Part shown: positions 28,274 through 36,630 of the stretch, piece after piece | Layout: every line of letters starts with the position of its first letter | Numbering within the stretch: the first letter of the stretch is position 1 | Assembly (NCBI GenBank): GCA_934668765.1 | Contig: CAKUOH010000002.1 | Location: 1 to 64,000, forward strand | DNA length: 64,000 nt | Reading direction: 5' to 3' | Source: an uncultured Helicobacteraceae bacterium | Lineage (GTDB): Bacteria; Campylobacterota; Campylobacteria; Campylobacterales; Helicobacteraceae | Made by a program: the position numbers and the translations under genes | Notes under the pieces: generated by a model | Told to the model about the DNA's origin: nothing | Seen by the model: only the letters and a program-made list of their open reading frames with translations | The model's database searches: none

Positions 28274-28525
28274 CTAATCCACCAAAAATTTCTTTGTTTG
28301 TTTTAGTTTTTCCATTTGTTTGGATAGGGCGAATTTTTCGCGTTGCAGGGATTCTAATAGCTCTTCGACTAATGCCCTAGCACAAAGCAAATCATCTTTT
28401 GAATCAAATTGCGGGAGATTATCTAGTAGTGCTAATGCGTTATCAGTCTGCTTATTTACAAGTGCAATTTTTAGGGCATTTAGCCACGAATCTGCCGTCT
28501 TTGGTAAATCTTGCGAATCTGCCAA
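28274..28525 (-). CDS. Small FliT-like protein after fliS
   Basis: The 83-residue helical protein follows fliS with a one-base gap, starting at TTG 28525. Its position fits the FliT-type chaperone slot (H. pylori HP0754 region). FliT binds FliD and blocks early export. Sequence similarity to FliT is weak by eye, so the call rests on context. Conserved-looking parts are SWLNALKIAL and LVEELLESLQREKFALSKQ. Confidence 0.6.
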   Translation of the reverse strand: MADSQDLPKTADSWLNALKIALVNKQTDNALALLDNLPQFDSKDDLLCARALVEELLESLQREKFALSKQMEKLKQTKKFLVD

Positions 28526-28526
28526 A

Positions 28527-28907
28527 TTATTTTACCAAATTTGGGTGAATCTCACGCCACGCATCAAGCAAACCACGCGTAACCTTAATGACAATGTCGA
28601 TTTTAGCGTTGTCATTTTCCAAATTCGCCTGTGTCAAAAACTTGATTTGCTGCATATAAAGTCCTGTTAGATAATGCGCCACATCGCCACCATTATCGTA
28701 ATCTAGGACATTTAGCAACTCTGTGAAAATATCAGTCGTGCGGTTAATGTAGTAGATTTTTTTCTCAATATCATTTGAATCAATGCTTTTTTTTGCCAAA
28801 CTTGCAAAGCGTAAAATGCCCTCATAGAGCATTTCGATGAGCTTTGCAGGGGATTCGACATTGATATGGGTTTGCTGATAGATATTATATGCGTTTTGAT
28901 TTGTCAT
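28527..28907 (-). CDS. fliS: Flagellar export chaperone FliS
   Basis: FliS binds flagellin in the cytosol and delivers it to the export gate. NAYNIYQQTHINVESPAKLI at the start and LLDAWREIHP near the end are typical. From ATG 28907 it has 126 residues; the longer frame begins at a TTG that is part of the TTGGAGGC ribosome binding site. It lies between fliD and the FliT-like gene in one operon. Confidence 0.94.
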   Translation of the reverse strand: MTNQNAYNIYQQTHINVESPAKLIEMLYEGILRFASLAKKSIDSNDIEKKIYYINRTTDIFTELLNVLDYDNGGDVAHYLTGLYMQQIKFLTQANLENDNAKIDIVIKVTRGLLDAWREIHPNLVK

Positions 28908-28936
28908 TTTTGCCTCCAAATTTCCTTTATTTGCGT

Positions 28937-30931
28937 CTATTTTTTCTTATCTGCGATGGATTGCTCAATCATCATATTCAAATGATTCGCGGCGTTGTTT
29001 GTCTTTGCGATTTGGCTATCATAGGCTGCGAATCGATTTGCCATAGTTTCATATCGGCTATTTAGCAAATCCAAGTTCCTTTTTCGCTCATCTTTTAGTC
29101 TTTTGTCGTTATTTGTGAGATTTTCCTCAAAGAGTTTTAGGCGCGAATCGCCTATGCCAATAAGGCTATCCAACTCTTTTTCTACAAGGCTAAATACACC
29201 ACTTTGCTCGGCTTCCTTGCCATTTATCATAGTTTTGCTATTTCTAAAAAAGTCCATTACAGCATCGGGATTCGTGCTTAATTCTTGTCGTAATTTATTT
29301 TCATTAAACAGCATTCGCCCATCGTCAGTAAAATCAAATCCAAAACTAGCAAGATTGATATTTTTGTTGCCATCATAGCGATTCGTCCCTAAAACTCGGC
29401 GCAAATTGCTTCTAATAGCAAGAATATCCGTATTGCCATTGAAAACCCCTGCGATTTTTGTATCCTCATCATAGCGCGTGAGTTCCTCTAATTTTGGGAT
29501 TAGCGTGTTATACGCCTCGACAAATGCTTTCACTTCATCAATAATCGTTTGATTATCGCGTGAAATGCTGACATTGATATTATTTTCACTCTCGCCAATT
29601 AGCTCCAAAGTAACGCCCGTTACAATATCATCTACGATATTGCTAGGACGCGAGACTTTGATGCCATTATAAGAAAACTCCGCATTTGAAGCTTTTTGGA
29701 TATTTGTAACGCCAATATCGCTAATGCCCCAATCTTTGTATTCTCCAGCTTGCAATCCTAGCTTCGCTAACGCTTCTTTATTATCAGCAAAAGCGCGAAT
29801 CGCCACGGTCCCTGTGCCTGAGTTAATCGCTAAAAATCCATCCTTTGTGATTTTAGCACTATGTCCAGCGATTTTGTTTATCGCATCCACAATCGCCTTT
29901 TGATTCTCTTCTACGCTATTTCCTACGCTTGTAATCTCACCAAAGTCGATATTTTCGCTTCCTATGCTAACAACGCCACTTATTAGTCCGCTATCAATCG
30001 CCTTTGTGCCTACAACCGTGTTTTTTTCATCGGCATTCATATTTGTAAAAAGCGTCCCAGCCTTTTCGCCACTCACAGAGATTTCAAAGCCACGATTATC
30101 ATTTATTAGCAAACTTTTGCCATCGGCACTCAAAGTGACATTGATATTGCCATTTTGCATTAGGCTTGCAAAATCAGCATCAGCATTTAACGCGCTTAAA
30201 ATCGCATCTTTTAGCGAGTTAGCATTGCCACTAACAGTGATATTTAGCGTCTTTTTAATACCACTTGCCGTAATTAGCGAGATATTAAAGTCATTTTCGC
30301 CAAAACTTATATTGATAGGAATCTCTTTGGATTCAAGCGTATTGCCAAAAAAGATATTATTTGCCTCGCCGTTTTCTTTGGAGTTTATCATAAGTGAGTA
30401 GGATTCATTCCCACTACCTGTTTTCATAATGGACGCATTCACCGCGCCGTCCGTCTCATCGATGATTTTTTGCGCGACATCTTCTAGCGTATCGGTGCTA
30501 GTAATGGCAATGTCGTATTTTGCGCCATTTACCATAAAATGTAGCGAAGTATTGAATCTCGAAAACGCATCGCCCCTATCGGCAAATTTTTTGCCTATTT
30601 CATTGACGGAGTTTTTGGCAGTGGAATTAATTTTTATGCTAATATCTTGCGTAGGCACACCTGAGCTAACACTTACTTTTAGCTTACTCTCATCACTTGA
30701 AGTAGCGTTGCGCCCTAGATAAGTTGAGTAATCCGCGATTTTTTTAGCAGGGCTACTTAGCGTGGATAGCATTGATTTTAGCGCGACAAGCTCCGTTTGC
30801 TTGGCGATATTTTGCTGAATCTTTCTATCAATGGGCGCAATTTGCGAATTTTCATCAACTTTGCGTAATTTATCAATGACATCGTAATTTAAAACGCCAC
30901 TACCAACGCCAAGCGAACTCAATGGATTCAT
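28937..30931 (-). CDS. fliD: Flagellar filament cap protein FliD
   Basis: FliD forms the cap at the filament tip under which flagellin assembles. The N-terminal SLGVGSGVLNYDVIDKLRKVD and the C-terminal helices (SRYETMANRFAAYDSQIAK, then NAANHLNMMIEQSIADKK) are typical. The 664 residues are usual for Helicobacter FliD. AAAAGG precedes the ATG. It starts seven bases after the flaG stop, so it is read from the flaG promoter. Confidence 0.95.
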   Translation of the reverse strand: MNPLSSLGVGSGVLNYDVIDKLRKVDENSQIAPIDRKIQQNIAKQTELVALKSMLSTLSSPAKKIADYSTYLGRNATSSDESKLKVSVSSGVPTQDISIKINSTAKNSVNEIGKKFADRGDAFSRFNTSLHFMVNGAKYDIAITSTDTLEDVAQKIIDETDGAVNASIMKTGSGNESYSLMINSKENGEANNIFFGNTLESKEIPINISFGENDFNISLITASGIKKTLNITVSGNANSLKDAILSALNADADFASLMQNGNINVTLSADGKSLLINDNRGFEISVSGEKAGTLFTNMNADEKNTVVGTKAIDSGLISGVVSIGSENIDFGEITSVGNSVEENQKAIVDAINKIAGHSAKITKDGFLAINSGTGTVAIRAFADNKEALAKLGLQAGEYKDWGISDIGVTNIQKASNAEFSYNGIKVSRPSNIVDDIVTGVTLELIGESENNINVSISRDNQTIIDEVKAFVEAYNTLIPKLEELTRYDEDTKIAGVFNGNTDILAIRSNLRRVLGTNRYDGNKNINLASFGFDFTDDGRMLFNENKLRQELSTNPDAVMDFFRNSKTMINGKEAEQSGVFSLVEKELDSLIGIGDSRLKLFEENLTNNDKRLKDERKRNLDLLNSRYETMANRFAAYDSQIAKTNNAANHLNMMIEQSIADKKK

Positions 30932-30937
30932 AGCCTT

Positions 30938-31327
30938 TTAGCCCCTTGCGTCCAAAATCACGCTAATAATATCACGCATTTTTTTCATTAACTCCATTGC
31001 TTCATCGGTGGGAATCTTGCGGATAATCTCGCCACTATCGCGCTGCTTTATCGTTAAAACCAGCGATGATATGGAATCTTCATAAGCAAACATTAGGCTT
31101 GTGTTTATAAATTTCATTTCTTTATTTAAATCTTTTGCTAACTCTAATAATTTCTTTTCTAATTCGGCTTTTTGGCTTTGGGTTAGCTCTTCTAATCGCT
31201 CGTTTTCAACTTTAAATTGCGTTGTAACAAGATTCGATTTAGAAACACTATCATAAGCACTTTCTTGCGTTACATTGTATGCTTGATAAACCTGCGGATT
31301 CGCGGTATTTGAAATCGAATTTACCAT
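30938..31327 (-). CDS. flaG: FlaG family flagellar protein
   Basis: FlaG influences filament length. The 129-residue protein has the FlaG C-terminal domain: LAKDLNKEMKFINTSLMFAY then VLTIKQRDSGEIIRKIPTDE. The open frame begins at a TTG two codons earlier, but ATG 31327 follows AGGA. A sigma-28-like promoter lies at 31366-31392. First gene of the flaG-fliD-fliS-FliT-like operon. Confidence 0.93.
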   Translation of the reverse strand: MVNSISNTANPQVYQAYNVTQESAYDSVSKSNLVTTQFKVENERLEELTQSQKAELEKKLLELAKDLNKEMKFINTSLMFAYEDSISSLVLTIKQRDSGEIIRKIPTDEAMELMKKMRDIISVILDARG

Positions 31328-31365
31328 AATCAAAAGTCCTGTTTTTTAAAAAATAGCATTTTTTA

Positions 31366-31392
31366 CTATCGGTAAAAAGCCAAAATTTTTTA
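31366..31392 (-). promoter_or_regulatory. Sigma-28 (FliA) type promoter of flaG-fliD-fliS
   Basis: On the minus strand TAAA (31392-31389), 15 bases, then ACCGATAG (31373-31366) closely match the TAAA-N15-GCCGATAA consensus. It overlaps the end of the EnvC-like gene and lies about 40 bases upstream of flaG. Confidence 0.6.
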
Positions 31393-32625
31393 TTTAACTT
31401 TGATGAGTTGAAGCGGGTCGATATGCTTGTCTTTTTGCGTAACTTCAAAGTGTAATTTTTCCGCTACATAAGCGATTGTCGCGCCTTTTTTGATATTTGC
31501 ATTTACAGTGATATTGCGTGGAATCTCATCTAAATATGAGTAAATCGTGTGAATCCCATTTTTATGCTCCAAAATTACGACTTTTTTAAGCACGGGCGTG
31601 TTTTTAGCAAAGACAACTTTGCCATCAAGCACGGCAAGGACAGGGGAACGCGATTTCACGCCAAGCGTGATAAATTCATTAAACACGCGCATTTTATACA
31701 CAGGGTCAAAATATGGTCCATACTTCGTCTCAATGCTATATTGGACAAGCGGGGCAATCGTCTTTGCGCCCGTGTATTTTGCCGTGCGGACATTGCGATA
31801 TGAGCTACCGATTTGGCGCACTTCAAGCGGAGCAATGTTTGTGGTATTTTGCGGACTTTCTTTTTGCGCTAATAATTCCTTGCGCTTTTTTTCTTGCTCT
31901 TGGAGCTCTTGCTTTTTTAGAATCTTTAAATCCACCAAAATCTTTTGAATCCCTATTCGCTCTTTGTCAAGGCGTTTTAGCTCGTCATTATACGCTTTTA
32001 GCTCGGCACTCATTTTGTTTGCCAAATTTTGCTGCTCTTTTTTGGCGACTTGTAAAATCTCGCGCTTATTTATTTGGGCGGTGATGATTTTTTTGGCATT
32101 ATCCACGCGAATCTTAGCGGTGTTTAGCTCATTTTTAACGCCTTGCTGCTCACGCACAAGCTTTTCAATATCCCTTTTTGCATTTTCGCTTAAAACCCTC
32201 AAAACTTCCTCGCTGATGATTGAATCTTCGCTTAATGGCTCTTTTGAATTTAGCATCATCACAATCGCCATATCGCGCAAAATCGTATCAATTAGCTCTT
32301 GTTGCAAGGATTCAAGCCTTTTGTTTAGCAAATCAGACTTCGTGCTATAATCCTTAAAAACGCGCTCTTGCTTTTCATAAACCTTTTGATTTTCATCGAT
32401 ATTTTCGCTTAACTTCGCAATCTGCTTATCTAACTCTTTGATTTTGGCATTTTTATCATTGATATTTGCGCCCAGCGTCTTTAGCTTTGCATTGATTGAA
32501 TCTGCCTTTGATGAAATGCTTTGGAGCTTTTTTTGATTTGTTTGAATGTTGCGATTCGTATCTGCCAAAAGTGGCGCGAATGTAGCAAGATTCGCAATAA
32601 TTAGCGCAAAAAGAAGGATTCGCAT
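31390..32625 (-). CDS. EnvC-like murein hydrolase activator (M23/LytM domain, coiled coil)
   Basis: A signal peptide (residues 1-21, cut after PLLA) leads into a long coiled coil (about 30-250) and a C-terminal LytM domain (about 300-400). The metal-site HxGxD of active M23 enzymes is absent: the equivalent stretch reads NEFITLGVKSRSPVLAVLDG. LHFEV near the end is kept. This degenerate site and the position next to ftsEX match EnvC, which activates amidases under FtsEX control at division. Its ATG overlaps the ftsX stop (TAATG). In H. pylori the same place is held by HP0750. Confidence 0.85.
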   Translation of the reverse strand: MRILLFALIIANLATFAPLLADTNRNIQTNQKKLQSISSKADSINAKLKTLGANINDKNAKIKELDKQIAKLSENIDENQKVYEKQERVFKDYSTKSDLLNKRLESLQQELIDTILRDMAIVMMLNSKEPLSEDSIISEEVLRVLSENAKRDIEKLVREQQGVKNELNTAKIRVDNAKKIITAQINKREILQVAKKEQQNLANKMSAELKAYNDELKRLDKERIGIQKILVDLKILKKQELQEQEKKRKELLAQKESPQNTTNIAPLEVRQIGSSYRNVRTAKYTGAKTIAPLVQYSIETKYGPYFDPVYKMRVFNEFITLGVKSRSPVLAVLDGKVVFAKNTPVLKKVVILEHKNGIHTIYSYLDEIPRNITVNANIKKGATIAYVAEKLHFEVTQKDKHIDPLQLIKVK

Positions 32626-33437
32626 TAAGGTTCTTTTTGGAATAAAATCACCACAAAAACCGCCGCCATAGAAATGCAGTATGAGCTAAAGGCAAGGATT
32701 AGGCAATCAAACGCAAAATTTTTAAAGCTAAAAATATCAATGCCAAGCATTGCGGTAATTGCGACAATTTTCGCGCTTTTTGATACAAAAAAAGTCGCCA
32801 AAATCACAATCGCCGTTGCCAAAATCGAATCAACCCACGCCAAGCGATAAAGTGGCTTATTTTTCATCTTTGCAGGTGTGCCAAAATAAGTCATAATCTC
32901 CATTCGCTCACTATGCTCAAATCGCCACACTTCTACTTGCTTCATCATCAAAAGTAAGCTCAAAAGCATCACAATCGCGCTTAACACAAGCACACAGCCT
33001 TTTAGCAAAACCAAAAGGCGATAGGTTTGATTATGCGTTTTGCCAAAAGATTCCACACGAAGCATCGAATCAAAGGCTTTGAGTTTGGATTCAATCTGCC
33101 TAATCTTGCTTTGATTGGGGAAAGAATTTAGTTTTAGCGAGTAAAAAAATGGCAGGGAATTTTTTAGATTTGCCACAGCAGAGCTTTGAAAATTTTTGGT
33201 AATATCTTGGAGAATGCTTGTTGATTCAAGCTCCAAAAGTGCCGTAGTTTCGGGGATTTGCGCCTTTATATCCTTTAAATCTAGCTCTTTTTGGCTAACC
33301 AAAACAATGGCGTAATTTTTCCCCACCAAATCTTCATAATAATTTAGCGCACGAGTAACCAAAATAATGCTTTCAATCCCCACAAGCAGTGCGATTAGCG
33401 GTAAAAGCAAAGATAAATATCGCCTAATTGTTCTCAT
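32625..33437 (-). CDS. ftsX: Cell-division ABC-like permease FtsX
   Basis: FtsX has four predicted membrane segments: LSLLLPLIALLVGIES near the N-terminus, a periplasmic domain, then VLVLSAIVMLLSLLLMM, SILATAIVILATFFV and CLILAFSSYCISMAAVFVV. With FtsE it transmits the division state to a periplasmic activator, here the EnvC-like protein. The frame is open to 33512, but ATG 33437 (MRTIRRY) is the likely start, overlapping the ftsE end by 14 bases. That gives 270 residues. Confidence 0.9.
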   Translation of the reverse strand: MRTIRRYLSLLLPLIALLVGIESIILVTRALNYYEDLVGKNYAIVLVSQKELDLKDIKAQIPETTALLELESTSILQDITKNFQSSAVANLKNSLPFFYSLKLNSFPNQSKIRQIESKLKAFDSMLRVESFGKTHNQTYRLLVLLKGCVLVLSAIVMLLSLLLMMKQVEVWRFEHSERMEIMTYFGTPAKMKNKPLYRLAWVDSILATAIVILATFFVSKSAKIVAITAMLGIDIFSFKNFAFDCLILAFSSYCISMAAVFVVILFQKEP

Positions 33438-34092
33438 AAATCGCCCCATTTTCGATGTGCAGGTGCTTAAAATTGACATTGATTTCTTCAGGCATTCTAT
33501 GCGTAACCACAACTATTGTGATATGTAACTGCTCATTTGCGCCCTCTAGCAGTCGCCATATAATATTACTGCTATAATCATCAAGGTTTCCTGTGGGCTC
33601 ATCGGCGAAAATAATCTTTGGCGAAGTCGCCATCGCTCGTGCTAACGCCACGCGCTGCTGTTCGCCCCCGCTTAATTCAAGCGGATATTTTTTTAGCTTA
33701 TGCTCCATTTTCACATGCGCCAAAAGCTTTTCGATATGCTCTATGCGCTTTGATTTGGTGGAGAAATAATTATTAACCTCCATAGGAAGCATAATATTGC
33801 GCTCGACATTCCACTCTTTGATGAGCTTGTAATCTTGGAAAATGATACCGATTTTTCTGCGAAGATTGGCGATATTGTTCTTTTTTGCACCAACCAAATC
33901 AAATCCGCACACGCTTAAAAATCCGCTTTTTATGGGAAGATTCCCATACATTGAGCGGAGCAAAGTCGATTTTCCGCTCCCGCTAACGCCCGTGATAAAG
34001 ACAAAATCCTCTTGCATTATGTCAAATGAAGCATTTTTGATAACGATTTCTTGTCCATAGCCTAAATTTAGATTTTTCGCGCTAATTATCAA
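33424..34092 (-). CDS. ftsE: Cell-division ATP-binding protein FtsE
   Basis: FtsE is an ABC ATPase: Walker [10 protein letters not shown] at about 35, signature [15 protein letters not shown] at about 140, and Walker [13 protein letters not shown] at about 162. It has 222 residues. The start is a TTG (34092) three bases after the trmB stop, with GGGAG upstream. It is coupled to ftsX by overlap. Confidence 0.94.
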   Translation of the reverse strand: MIISAKNLNLGYGQEIVIKNASFDIMQEDFVFITGVSGSGKSTLLRSMYGNLPIKSGFLSVCGFDLVGAKKNNIANLRRKIGIIFQDYKLIKEWNVERNIMLPMEVNNYFSTKSKRIEHIEKLLAHVKMEHKLKKYPLELSGGEQQRVALARAMATSPKIIFADEPTGNLDDYSSNIIWRLLEGANEQLHITIVVVTHRMPEEINVNFKHLHIENGAIYENN

Positions 34093-34095
34093 TCT

Positions 34096-35421
34096 CTAAC
34101 TCCCTAAAATACGGCTTTTTAGCTCATCTATCGCGCTTTTATTTGCGCTTGATAAAATTATATCGCCCAAAATCTTAAAATCATTTTCTTGCACGATAAA
34201 ATACGCACTATTAGGCGCGTAATACGCCCCAAACACGGCATAAATCACAAATCCGCCATCAAATTTATATATATCTTTTATCTGCAAAAAATATTCCTTT
34301 TTGCGGACTTTGGGATACTCTGCGCTGTGAATCGCATTTAGATTTGCCGCAAGATTTGCAAAATTTGGCGCATTATTTTTGTCTGCAAAATTTTTGGATT
34401 CTAGCATTTTTTTAAGTGGCGTTGCGAATCTTTTTAGCGAATCTAAAAGCCTAAAAATCGCCTTTTTGTGCGGGAAAATCTCTAATTTATAAATATTTTT
34501 TTGCAATTTTCGCCACCTTGCTTCATACTTGCTAATGACTGCATTTTGCGGATTTTGCGTGGTTTTGGTTTTATAGATTCGCGCTAAATTTTTGGCAAAA
34601 TCAAAATATTCTTTGCTATCGGTAACTAGCTCGAATCTGCCATTTTGGGTATTTAGAGTGCGAATCGCATTTGTCAAAAAAGATTTGCTAAAAACGCGCC
34701 TTTGCGGATTTTTTTCCCACGGCACAGGAAAATGCAAGAAAATCGCATTTAAAGATTCGCGCGTGGCGACTTCAAAAAGTAAGCGCGCATCGATATTTGC
34801 AATAAAAAGATTATTTAGATTTAGTAGCTCAATTTGTCGCAAAACCTGCAAAATAGCAGGGCGATAGATTTCAAGCCCGATAATTAGCGCATTTGGATTA
34901 TTTCGCGCTAGATTTAAAATATGTCGCCCTGAGCCAAAGCCGATTTCTAAAAATTTGGGTGCATTTTTAAAGCGCGAACCTTCCATAGATTCCCACTCCC
35001 TTGCGGAGGAGGCTAGGGGGTGGGTTGAATCCGCGCTAGATTCGTGCATTTTATGCGAATCCAAAATCTCCAAAATTCCCTGCGAATCTAGCAAATATTT
35101 ACTTTGTGATTCGCGCTTATTGTCATTTAGATTATGCGAAATGATGTTGGCATTTGTTAGATTCGCATAATCTTTAAGTGCGCTTTTTATCGCTTCGCGC
35201 GAATTAACCTTAAAATGCTTATTAAATTTTACTAGGAAATTTTCGCCTTTTTTTTGGGCTGTTAGCATAACTTTTTGGTGCGAATCGCTTTTAGATTCCG
35301 CCAAAATCAAAAGCGAATTATCGCGCAAATTTCGCGCTTCAAGCAAGAAATGAAAATTTTTGCCACTTTTTTTTCGCGAATCGTTTAAAAAATCCAAATT
35401 GTTAGCAAAAAAATGTGGCAT
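34096..35421 (-). CDS. trmB: tRNA (guanine-N7)-methyltransferase, with a palindromic-element insert
   Basis: TrmB makes m7G46 in tRNA. The SAM motif FLEIGFGSGRHIL at about 160, LEIYRPAILQVLRQIE at about 185 and HFPVPWEKNPQRRVF at about 225 are diagnostic. The 441 residues include the epsilonproteobacterial N-terminal extension. At about 130-150, before the SAM motif, lies STHPLASSAREWE, the translation of a family A element (34990-35025). The insert is in frame and precedes the catalytic domain. First in the run trmB-ftsE-ftsX, seven bases after the lipoprotein gene stop. Confidence 0.93.
   Translation of the reverse strand: MPHFFANNLDFLNDSRKKSGKNFHFLLEARNLRDNSLLILAESKSDSHQKVMLTAQKKGENFLVKFNKHFKVNSREAIKSALKDYANLTNANIISHNLNDNKRESQSKYLLDSQGILEILDSHKMHESSADSTHPLASSAREWESMEGSRFKNAPKFLEIGFGSGRHILNLARNNPNALIIGLEIYRPAILQVLRQIELLNLNNLFIANIDARLLFEVATRESLNAIFLHFPVPWEKNPQRRVFSKSFLTNAIRTLNTQNGRFELVTDSKEYFDFAKNLARIYKTKTTQNPQNAVISKYEARWRKLQKNIYKLEIFPHKKAIFRLLDSLKRFATPLKKMLESKNFADKNNAPNFANLAANLNAIHSAEYPKVRKKEYFLQIKDIYKFDGGFVIYAVFGAYYAPNSAYFIVQENDFKILGDIILSSANKSAIDELKSRILGS
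34990..35025 (+). repeat. Palindromic element, family A, inside trmB
   Basis: Slightly diverged copy (CCCACTCCCTTGCGGAGGAG then GCTAGGGGGTGGGTT). Translated on the minus strand as THPLASSAREWE. Confidence 0.88.
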
Positions 35422-35427
35422 AAAATA

Positions 35428-36630
35428 TCACTTTATGGACAAAATCACTTTATTTGATGGCGCGGATTCCAAGCCATTGTCATCAACGGCAATGACATAG
35501 TAGCTAAACTCTCCGCCTACGCTTACTTCCTTGTCGCTAAAATCATTTTTATCAACTTTAAATCGCGCCTGTCTGCCGTTTTGTGAATCTATGCGAAATA
35601 CCATAAAATGCTTTGCATTTTCAACCGCTTCCCACTTTATAATCGCTTCTTTATTATCCACATATCCTTGCGTGATTGTAGGTGCGGGTGGTGCGGACTT
35701 CGTCTGTCCCATCACTGCCACGCTTAATGGACTTTGCAAATCCGCGCCATCAATCCCGCTAATCTTGTAATAAAAAATCGCGCCATTTGCGTTGATATTA
35801 TCGATAAACTTGCTATTTTTAGTCGTGCTATGCAGGATAAAACGCCCATTTTCGCTTTTGGCGCGGTAAATGTGATACTGCTTTATATCCGCACTTTTGC
35901 TCCACGATAGCACAATCTTTTGTGGCAAATTAGTCGTGGCGGTGAGATTTTGCGGGATTTTAGGCGGATTTTTTGTCTTTGCCACCACCACTTTGCTAGG
36001 ACGCGATGGATTCCCCGCGTGGTCGATTGCTATAATGCGATATTGATAGGTTTTGCCATCATCTAAATCCTTATCAAAATATTCGGGCATTAGGCGGTGA
36101 TTCACAAGTGCAATGGTCTTAAAATTGCCATCAATCTCGCGCTGAATCAAATAATGCGAAATGGAAGGATTTGGGTGCGGAGAAAAGATGAGTTTGACTT
36201 GGCGCGGATAGTCATTTGACGCAAAAACACTCTCAACCGCGTCAATAAAGGAAGTTTTCGCACTTACAATCACGCTATCGTTTGAATAATGCGTGGGACT
36301 TGTCGTCCTAAATTTATAGCGATATTGTGTCTCTGGGATTAGATTTTCATCGACAAAGTGCGTGGTTTGCGGATTTGCCAAATACGCGATTTCTCTAAAA
36401 ATGGGCTTTTCGCCGTTTTTTTCCTCTTTATAAATGGCGATTCCATTCACGCGCTCATCGCTTATACGCTCCCACTCAAAGGCGATTGCGCCCACATCGC
36501 TTAAAGTTTTAATGTTTGCAATCGTAGGCAAACTCGTATCCCTGCCCTCCAAACTCGCCGTAACGCTCGAACACGCGCTAAAAATTATGCTAAAAATCAA
36601 AGCGGTTAGGCAATTTGCGTAAGATTTCAT
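35428..36630 (-). CDS. Fibronectin type III repeat lipoprotein
   Basis: A signal sequence with lipobox FSAC (Cys20) predicts a lipoprotein. Then come about four fibronectin type III repeats, each with W-x-Y/FxxxR style strands (AFEWERISDERVNGIAIY, KTYQYRIIAIDHAGNPSRPS, KIVLSWSKSADIKQYHIYRA, EAIIKWEAVENAKHFMVFRI). The family is conserved in Helicobacter at this locus (HP0746 position). Function is unknown; a surface or periplasmic binding role is only inferred. GGGAGAAG precedes the ATG. Its start overlaps the end of the rluD-type gene by 41 bases. Confidence 0.85.
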   Translation of the reverse strand: MKSYANCLTALIFSIIFSACSSVTASLEGRDTSLPTIANIKTLSDVGAIAFEWERISDERVNGIAIYKEEKNGEKPIFREIAYLANPQTTHFVDENLIPETQYRYKFRTTSPTHYSNDSVIVSAKTSFIDAVESVFASNDYPRQVKLIFSPHPNPSISHYLIQREIDGNFKTIALVNHRLMPEYFDKDLDDGKTYQYRIIAIDHAGNPSRPSKVVVAKTKNPPKIPQNLTATTNLPQKIVLSWSKSADIKQYHIYRAKSENGRFILHSTTKNSKFIDNINANGAIFYYKISGIDGADLQSPLSVAVMGQTKSAPPAPTITQGYVDNKEAIIKWEAVENAKHFMVFRIDSQNGRQARFKVDKNDFSDKEVSVGGEFSYYVIAVDDNGLESAPSNKVILSIK

